Part shown: positions 23,006 through 29,599 of the stretch, in pieces
Numbering within the stretch: the stretch's first letter is position 1
Layout: every line of letters starts with the position of its first letter
Origin: Phallusia fumigata
Lineage: Eukaryota; Chordata; Ascidiacea; Phlebobranchia; Ascidiidae
Direction of reading: 5' to 3'
Assembly: GCA_008931825.1 (NCBI GenBank)
Contig: QXVZ01023923.1
Span: 1-29,599, forward strand
DNA length: 29,599 nt
Notes under the pieces: generated by a model
Told to the model about the DNA's origin: nothing
Databases searched by the model: none
Seen by the model: the letters and a program-made list of their open reading frames with translations, nothing else
Position numbers and translations under genes: made by a program

Positions 23006-26000
23006 CTGCACAGAATCAAACACATCGTTTTTTCGCCGACTGACCGAGCATCAAATTGATATGATGGCGTTTTTTTTCGTATTTTTTAAATGAGGAGACA
23101 GTTTATGGTTGTTAATTATGTTTTCAACCTTTTACACACTGCCAACGGTTTTTTAAACCAAGTTCCAGTTTAAAAAGCATATATTGTTAAGTATATCACG
23201 AGCAAAACAAATTTCCAGACACAAAACAATTAAGGCACCCCGAAATCTACCAGGTAACAGATTCACAGTTTTATTACCTCGTGTGTTTACGAATTTATCC
23301 ATAACATTTGGGCAAAATGGCTCAAAATAAGAAGTTGTCAGCTAATTTCTACAGCGGATACATCGCTTATTTTATTCAACAAAACATTCAAATAAGAGCA
23401 TTCAAAGTCTGTATTCGATTTTTCGCCCATGTGCATAAACAGTATTGGGTCGCAAGAGTAGTGTCTGATGCTGGCACAAATTTCAATTTTCAATGCGACT
23501 AACTTATAGGTGCCAACCGCTGGTTTACTGACATGACAGGGCAAAGGCAAGTTTCAAGTCAAGGCAGGAATTATACAAGGTAAGGTACAAAATCGTTTAA
23601 GGCAGCTCATAACGAATTCCAATCACGTCGGTCACTCAGCGGCGAAGTGATGGCTAAATTTAGCGATGTGCCGCGCCGCGATGGGCGGAATCAATAGAGA
23701 TACATTTGTATGGGGGAGGTGGCCAGGGTTCAAGCCGCATTGCTGTATATCTTCGTGTTAGTGATTGAAATGTCAGATTTTGGTGGATTGAGCCCAAAAC
23801 GGGAGACAACTCATAGACAGTGACGTGAGTAAGGGCGAGCTAACCTTACAAGTAAACAAAAACTCCCTTTCCCCAGCGGTCAAGTGAAGGCGTGTTCAGT
23901 GTTAAACTCGTTTCAACTTGATGGAAAGAATTGAAATGCGGATTAGGGCTATTCTGGGTGACGGATTTTAAAGGAAGTCGATAGAAAGACTTCAGCTATT
24001 GATTGTTGTTTCGGTGGGGCAAAGAAAAATAATAATCTTAGAAATAGAGCTCTCAAAACAGGAACTGTAATTTATCGAGGATGCAAGACCTCGCCGGATG
24101 TGCAATTGATTTGAATGCGGTTATATTTAGCTGGCACTACTCCCAGGGCGACTATGGCCACAAACACTTAGAAATTTGAAACCTTGGACAAAATAATTCT
24201 CTGAACAGAGAGTGTTTATAATGAGCAATATATGGTCTTTCAACGACAACAAGATCATTGACGATTGCTGTTTTTTTAGTGTTTATTCCTTAACATTTAT
24301 ATCGATTGATTTTTTTCTTGTTAACTTTTTTTGATTTTTTTGATACATGTTAACAAGCTATAATTTTTTTCAAAGACAAAGAATACTATTCTGCCAGTTT
24401 ACGAACGCCCAACATGCAATTTTGTCAAAAGAAACAACTTTTTTGTTAAAAAAGTTTTTTTGCATTGCTACTTGTGTGTCTATACTTTTATGCAGTGTTG
24501 CAAATTCAAGAATTCACGTTAGCATACCTGTGTTAACATATCCAGTTGACCGACGATCTGTTCCAAAGTTGCCGCGACCTTTGGTGGAATCTGGCGTTCC
24601 TCTAGCGGTGCCGTTATACTAGTAGCAAACTTGGATAAATCCGGATCACTACAGACCCGGTCAGTCGAGCGGAGCTTAGTTGGCGATTCATGATGACGGG
24701 ATTGATCCGCCATCTGACGCCGAGCCCTCGTTGCCTGGTCTGCTGACGTCAGATGTAAATCTTCTAAACCGCGCTGGCAAAACAGTGAGATGGTTAAGTA
24801 CATAGCTTGGGTGATTGAAGCTTTAGTGCTGCGCCCAAACCAGTATGTATCGATTGAGGTTGATAACATTGAACATGGCAGGTTGGTTGGGAAAAGTTAA
24901 GTGCCTGGTTGCGATTTCAGGCTATTTCGAGCTATTTGCGATCGATATGTGGCGTAAATGCAGCTTGCAGTGAAAGTAATCGACGTAATTCGGTGCGGCA
25001 GACATGAAAAAGTTGCTGTACGCGTCGTTAAACCCGGGGAACTACAGCATAGAAGGGTGTTTTCAATCTAGCCGAGACTTTTTATAGCGAAAACTTTCTT
25101 CTTTTAGAAAGTGCGCATTGACTTCAACATATACCCGCTCCGACATATCCGAGATAATTACGGTACCTTGACAGGCAAATAACCACACAGCTTATTGTAT
25201 CTCAAAATCAATGTTTTGCCTTTACAGCCAGTCAATGTACCGCAATTATCGCGCACATTGCGTACCGGGTATATGTGGAAGTCAATATGTACTTCTTAAA
25301 TAAAGAGCAATTCCGCTATAAGGCGTCTCTGCTAGATTCGCCCACGAGCAATTAACCTTAACACAAACACAATCCTTAAACCTACAGCAGGCTCAGAAAA
25401 CATCGCTGGGCCCACGTCCATCAAAGTGGGTGCTATGGATGCGGATACGTTGCGGGGTTCGGTCATAGCGTTTAGAGTTGAACTTTTTTGGGCAGGCGAC
25501 CTTTCCCGCCCGTTTACGTTGGACTTCATCGCCGGCCGCGGCTGATATTCCTCCACTACGTCATCGTCGTGACGTAGTTGCGCGCGTGACGCGAGAGATC
25601 GGCTCGGATCCAGAGTGTCGTAGTTGGTCTTCCACACGATCACCTGCCAAAGAAGACGCGAATTTTGGTAATACATGCATTGTAGAGAGTAGCAAACATG
25701 ATGTAACGGTAAAGCTTCAAACGTCATTTACAACTGCAAAACCATTGATGATATTTCTTGATGTTTGGAATAAGAAATGCTAGTTGGTTGGCCATATACA
25801 ACTGACCACTTCGAAAGATTTTGGCTCTCAGCCAAAGTGCCATAACCGGTTGGAAGCAAAGACATGCGAAAAAATTTGGGAGGGAACTGTAAATATGCTA
25901 GTTACCTGCTCATCAGCGCCACCCGACGAAAAATATTCGCCGTTCCTTGAGAAGGCTGTGGAGGTTACCGGCTCCTGTAACGAATCAACTTGTTAAAGAT

Positions 26001-28886
26001 AAAGTAAAAGCCATTGGACAAAGTTAAATTTGTACGCTTTTAAAGGCCAACTGAAACTTATATTGGTTGCATGAAATTTATCGAACGAGCCATGGCTTTT
26101 AATTGACATTAGGAGCTAACTTTTATACCTGATGGCCATGAAGAGTGAAAAACAATCGACCTTCAAGAAGGTCAAGAACTTTAAGTGTGCAATCGTTTGA
26201 TGCTGTGATGAGGTAATTTCCACTCGGATGAAAGGAAAGCTGATTGACTGGACCACTGTGAACTGAAACATAAAACACACTGCAATTTAAAAAACAAGGA
26301 TGTGTGCCATTTTGATACACAATCAACAGTTTTGAATGTACTATACTTTTTCACTTTTGTGTAAAACATTTTTTATGTTTCAACGCTATGGCAGCATTTA
26401 AAAAAACCCTTTGATTTGTTTATGTTTGTTTTAAAAAATTCTCCTATCTATGTGCTTTTTGAATGATATATTTAGAAACATCATATTGGTAATTGATGCA
26501 CTTGTAAACAACTTGGCAGACATCCCTTAAAATACCTAAATCGCACCATGGTTTTAAGAACATTTCCCAATCATCAAAATAGAATTTACCCTACATTAGG
26601 TCTAATACTGTAATGCAAACAATAGTTTACACAGTGCATGATCAACATTGAGAACCATAGTTGACTCTTGTACCTTGGTAGTGTTGCAGTAGTTTGTTAG
26701 TTCTGATATCCCAGACTTTCACTGTAGCATCAGTCCCTGCCGCAGCAATGCAAGTTCCACTTGGGTGGAATTCCACATGGTTTACAAAGCCCCCATGTTG
26801 AAAAAATGTATGAACACACTCTTTGCTATTTCTAAGATAAAAAACAAAACAATATAATTATCATTAGCAACTGGCTTGTTTGTTTAAACTTTTCAGCAAT
26901 AACTCATTCTGTCAGTAATGCAGGGAGGCTTGTACAAGATATGCAGGTATTGACATATAAAGCACATAAACATGAAGAAGATAAGGAATATGAACAGAAA
27001 AGGAATCATGAAAAAACATGTGTTTAGTGTTCTAAAACAGTTTTGTTATGACGGTTTCCACTACTGGTATAAGAAAATCCAATACAAACTTGTTATCACC
27101 TGTCCCATAGTTTTACAGTTTTGTCGTCACTTCCTGAAACAATCATTCGGTTGTCTGGTGAAAACCTAAGATATTGGGGGAACACAAATGTTTAGTCACT
27201 GAGAATAGTAAGCAAGGGCACTTTAAAATCTACTGCAGATTCATTTATCTTACTTGGCACTGCGAACCCAGTTCATGTGTTGCGTAAGAGAAAACTGAAA
27301 CTTTTGTCTGTGCACAGACCACATTTTGATTGTCTTGTCATCAGAGCAAGTGAGAAGGTTTAGACCGTCTGTTGAAAAGTTGACGCTGCGCACTGTGGCA
27401 GTGTGGGCCTTAAACACAGTGGATTCCCCTTTTCTGTAAAAAAATTTTGTCATAAATTAGGCTGATAATAAAGCTTTATATGACATTGTTTTTATAAGGC
27501 AGTCACTTACCTGCATTTAATTTTGTTACAATGCTTTTGTGTTTAGCTCGTTCAGAAAACAAAATAAACTTTACACTTATATCTAGTGGGAAAGCCCCAC
27601 TAAAATAAAGTCACATCCACCCGACATTAAAAATAAATACAGACTTACACACTAGGAATCCACAATCGGACAGTTTTATCCCGAGAAGCTGATGCTACAA
27701 GATGCCCAGATGGAGAGAATTGTACAGACAAGACAGCATCCTAAAACCAGTTTAAACATTTGTGTGAGACATACAAGAGACCTGTTGTAAAGTAAGTGCA
27801 TTCACCTTGTGTCCAACAAATCGATAAGACCTCATATTTGGCTTAAAATTCCAAACCATCAAGCAGGAGTCCATTGAACCAGTCGCTTAAAAATACAACT
27901 ACAATTAGTTTATGTATGATACATGTTGAATGTTAATACTTAAAGTTCAATGGTTATCATTACAGTATATAATGCCTATCATTTGATAAAAGTAATTTTG
28001 TTTGGCAATTGAGATGCAACAATCATTGGTTTTTAAGTTGTAGTTACAATTACATGTCTGGCTTTGTAATGCATGCAACCAAGTTAATGGACGTGTGCAA
28101 AAGTAATGAACGTTGCTAAACAATTGAAATATTTTACAGCAGATACATGGTTTTGTGTGTATATACAGAACAGTCTTGACTTCCTAACAGATATATACTT
28201 CTCAAAAAAAATATTTAAAGATAAAAATGACAACTTGTTTTTCTTGGAAAAATAACAGTACACCTAAAAAGTAAACTTTTACATAAATACTCTAGTTTAT
28301 ATTTAGTTTCAGCATCGATGCACTGTAGCCAATATATCATACCAAGTTGTTTCATATTTGGGTTGAAATCACAACTTGTCACAGTATCCCTGTGACCTTT
28401 AAATTGCCTTTCCAAAGTTGGATCTTCCTGCAAATCACAGGTTTAAAATATTTTTAATGCAGATTTTGTGTAACTTGCAACAATAAGAATTTAAAAGCTT
28501 GGTTTAGCAAAAAAAGTCTATCTAGGTTTAAGGCTGAACAAATTGGTCTTCATTTACTGATATTATGAGCATGACTAAGTTTAAAATTATATTTAGCATT
28601 GTTTCAAATAGTGTTATATTTTTCATTACAACATCAACATTCTTTGTTTGCAGCATTGCGGTAACATTTTGCCTACTCATTTCACTGCATTTTAACACAT
28701 GGAATTCAACATACAATTTTTGGGGGGTTGTAGACAGAGAATTTTAGCTGGGTAAGTGTGCAAACATATCCTGATGACCACCTATCCTGATTTTAGGCCC
28801 AAATACTCTTGTCAAATTGAGTACCAATCAACAGGGAAAACTAATAAATTGTACAATCAATTTGTACTTACCAACATTGTAGTCAT
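22901..28886 (-). CDS. POC1: POC1 centriolar WD40-repeat protein, twelve coding exons
   Basis: CDS is join(28886-28872, 28427-28343, 27885-27806, 27740-27649, 27433-27254, 27165-27100, 26831-26674, 26262-26129, 25974-25906, 25643-25386, 24773-24528, 23005-22901) on the minus strand, 495 aa plus TAA. All twenty-two splice ends are GT/AG and the phases close exactly. Family role: binds the centriole and basal-body wall and is needed for centriole stability and ciliogenesis. Seen: seven WD40 repeats (about 12-298) with diagnostic stretches such as [36 protein letters not shown] and [11 protein letters not shown], close to human POC1A/B throughout; a variable linker (about 300-445); and the C-terminal POC1 coiled coil (about 446-490) with [14 protein letters not shown] and [16 protein letters not shown]. 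An in-frame TAA at 28913-28911 just upstream supports the start. Length fits POC1B (about 480 aa). The gene appears whole. Vertebrates have A and B copies; this looks pre-duplication. Confidence 0.97.
23006..24527 (-). other. POC1 intron 11 (1522 bp)
   Basis: The largest POC1 intron. It holds the second copy of the diverged dispersed repeat and a T-rich tract at about 24270-24345. No gene inside. The other POC1 introns range from 65 to 612 bp. Confidence 0.85.
23831..24167 (+). repeat. Diverged dispersed repeat, copy 2, within POC1 intron 11
   Basis: Partner of 22003-22300. Anchors here are GGCGAGCTAACC, CCCAGCGGTC, TCGTTTCAACTTGATGG, ATTGAAATG, GGATTAGGGCTATTCTGGGT, GGGGCAAAGAAAAATAA, GATGTGCAATTGAT, ACTCCCAG and CCACAAAC. 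The copies flank POC1 exon 12 as direct repeats. The family is unknown. Confidence 0.55.
24528..24773 (-). CDS. POC1: POC1 coding exon 11 (linker and start of coiled coil)
   Basis: The acceptor is TGCCAG|CGCGGT and the donor CAG|GTATGC. It encodes a low-complexity linker that ends with [17 protein letters not shown], the first half of the C-terminal POC1 signature. A perfect TGACGTCA palindrome (24744-24751) lies within the coding sequence. Confidence 0.92.
25065..25338. mobile_element. Foldback (MITE-like) element in POC1 intron 10
   Basis: A 274-bp near-palindrome. The left arm (about 25065-25190) starts AATCTAGCCGAGACTTTTTA and the right arm, read in reverse complement from 25338, starts AATCTAGCAGAGACGCCTTA. 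Further matches include TTATAGCG, ATTGACTTCAACATATACCC against ATTGACTTCCACATATACCC, and GATAATTACGGTACC against GATAATTGCGGTACA. The unpaired centre is about 25 bp. The size and long inverted arms fit a non-autonomous DNA transposon of the foldback type. No clear target-site duplication is visible, so superfamily is unknown. No coding capacity. Confidence 0.8.
25386..25643 (-). CDS. POC1: POC1 coding exon 10 (end of WD40 propeller and linker)
   Basis: The acceptor is TGGCAG|GTGATC and the chosen donor GCT|GTAGGT. It encodes [13 protein letters not shown] and then a variable, charged linker. A GT four bases further on would shift the next exon out of frame, so 25386 is the better end. The exon is CpG-rich, unlike exons 2-8. 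Confidence 0.85.
25906..25974 (-). CDS. POC1: POC1 coding exon 9
   Basis: The acceptor is TTACAG|GAGCCG and the donor CAG|GTAACT. It encodes [20 protein letters not shown] plus DEQ, the first part of WD repeat 7, in phase 0 at both ends. Confidence 0.94.
26129..26262 (-). CDS. POC1: POC1 coding exon 8
   Basis: The acceptor is TTTCAG|TTCACA and the donor CAG|GTATAA. It encodes [38 protein letters not shown] and TLHGHQ (WD repeat 6), almost identical to human POC1. Confidence 0.95.
26674..26831 (-). CDS. POC1: POC1 coding exon 7
   Basis: The acceptor is CTTAG|AAATAG and the donor CAAG|GTACAA. It encodes [40 protein letters not shown] and [12 protein letters not shown] (WD repeat 5). Confidence 0.95.
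27100..27165 (-). CDS. POC1: POC1 coding exon 6
   Basis: The acceptor is CTTAG|GTTTTC and the donor ACAG|GTGATA. It encodes [20 protein letters not shown] plus Asp, the core of WD repeat 4. At 66 bp it is the second shortest coding exon. Confidence 0.94.
27254..27433 (-). CDS. POC1: POC1 coding exon 5
   Basis: The acceptor is TTACAG|AAAAGG and the donor CCAA|GTAAGA. It encodes [35 protein letters not shown] and [11 protein letters not shown] (WD repeat 3 into 4). Confidence 0.95.
27649..27740 (-). CDS. POC1: POC1 coding exon 4
   Basis: The acceptor is TTTTAG|GATGCT and the donor GTGT|GTAAGT. It encodes [20 protein letters not shown] and [10 protein letters not shown] (WD repeat 2). The 65-bp intron before it (27741-27805) is the shortest in the gene. 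Confidence 0.94.
27806..27885 (-). CDS. POC1: POC1 coding exon 3
   Basis: The acceptor is TTTAAG|CGACT and the donor AAG|GTGAAT. It encodes [20 protein letters not shown] and RFVGHK, completing WD repeat 1 and opening repeat 2. Confidence 0.93.
28343..28427 (-). CDS. POC1: POC1 coding exon 2
   Basis: The acceptor is TTGCAG|GAAGAT and the donor TTG|GTATGA. It encodes [16 protein letters not shown] and the rest of the first WD40 blade to MKQL. It ends with one base of the Ala34 codon, in phase 1. Confidence 0.93.
28872..28886 (-). CDS. POC1: POC1 coding exon 1 (five codons)
   Basis: ATG ACT ACA ATG TTG followed by the donor GTAAGTA. It supplies residues 1-5; adenine at -3 gives a good start context. 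It joins in phase 0 to GAA-GAT-CCA, matching the E-D-P-[ST]-L-E-R start of vertebrate POC1. The exon must extend upstream as 5' UTR. Confidence 0.85.
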
Positions 28887-29599
28887 TTTGATGTCCGTTT
28901 TCCTACAACCTTAAACACGTTTCAGTAGCTATTCAAGGCAGAAAAGTTTCGGAAAACTTATCAAACTTAGTGGACAACGACCAACCGTAACAGAACTTGC
29001 ACAAACCTTTTTCAAAACAACGTACGTTACGCGCGGCGACAACGTATTCTCTTTGCTGACGTCTAGCGGTGTTAATATATTGCACGATTTAGATTTTAGA
29101 ATTTAATTGATTGAAAACAAAAAGGGCCAAAAGTCATGTTATTAAACGGGCGGTTAGAACCCATGCCTCTACGACTCTACGATAAGCATGTTTTTTTTTC
29201 AGTGTACCTAGAGGTGAAGGTCACAAGAAATGTAGAGATCGAACGCTGTCAGTCGAAACAGTTTGCAGCATGGTAGTTAGTCGACTAAAGTAGCCGACTA
29301 CATAATAGTGTGGCTGAACTTGTTTATTTTTCCAGAAAATCAGAAAACAGCAATTTTGAATGACAACACAAAGCCTATTCACATGCACAAATTTACAGAC
29401 TGCCCAAGTAAACGACTGAAACAAATTTCGTCATGGTTCAATTGCTTTGACAGATACGTAAAATGGAAATATTTACTAAAGTGCTTGCTGTGCACCTGAG
29501 TCCTTTGAACAAACCGCGTCTGGCCCGCCCCAGCAAACAACAAAACCATACCTTATCTTTTGATATATTGGGTTTAGGGCGCTGAAAATTTGCACAGAA
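28887..29599. other. POC1 upstream region at window edge
   Basis: Contains the POC1 5' UTR and presumably its promoter, although no TATA box is evident. I looked for an RFX-type X-box and saw no convincing one. Beyond about 29150 there is no recognisable feature; short open frames here carry no domain. Confidence 0.5.

Noticed and set aside
28890-29150. Possible RFX X-box upstream of POC1 (GTTACGGTTGG and neighbours)
   Set aside because: The half-sites do not match the X-box consensus in sequence or spacing.

Overview
The window is nuclear DNA from an animal, most likely a non-vertebrate. It carries two complete, intron-containing genes, both on the minus strand: a single-copy-type DUSP6/7/9 (MKP-3 class) dual-specificity MAP-kinase phosphatase (coding exons between 10233 and 16218, 504 aa) and the centriole protein POC1 (coding exons between 22901 and 28886, 495 aa). 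Short introns in POC1 (down to 65 bp), one gene standing where vertebrates have several paralogues, high apparent heterozygosity, and alternating CpG-rich and CpG-poor blocks fit a compact invertebrate deuterostome genome such as a tunicate. The species cannot be fixed from the sequence.

Layout in + coordinates: 1-9678, no recognisable gene, moderately GC-rich and CpG-rich, rich in perfect TGACGTCA palindromes and forkhead-type cores; 9679-10232, probable 3' UTR of DUSP; 10233-16218, DUSP (three coding exons, introns of 2709 and 1762 bp); 16219-22900, DUSP promoter region and intergenic DNA, with two tandem duplications that each meet at a single N (probable unmerged haplotypes); 22901-28886, POC1 (twelve coding exons) with a 274-bp foldback element in intron 10; 28887-29599, POC1 upstream region. 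The foldback element is the only mobile-element candidate. No rRNA, tRNA or CRISPR was found.

The two genes work in different processes. DUSP switches off ERK and is itself usually an ERK/ETS target; POC1 is a structural WD40 protein of centrioles and basal bodies. Their adjacency matters: from memory, human DUSP6 lies next to POC1B (12q21) and DUSP7 next to POC1A (3p21), with the same relative order and orientation as here. A DUSP-POC1 pair in an invertebrate therefore looks like an ancestral linkage older than the vertebrate genome duplications, perhaps held together by DUSP control elements in or around POC1. Other notable points are a linker in the phosphatase roughly three times the vertebrate length with a Cys-x-Cys-Cys-x-Cys motif and many Ser/Thr-Pro sites, and a sharp change from CpG-rich to CpG-poor DNA inside POC1. 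No wholly new system was identified.
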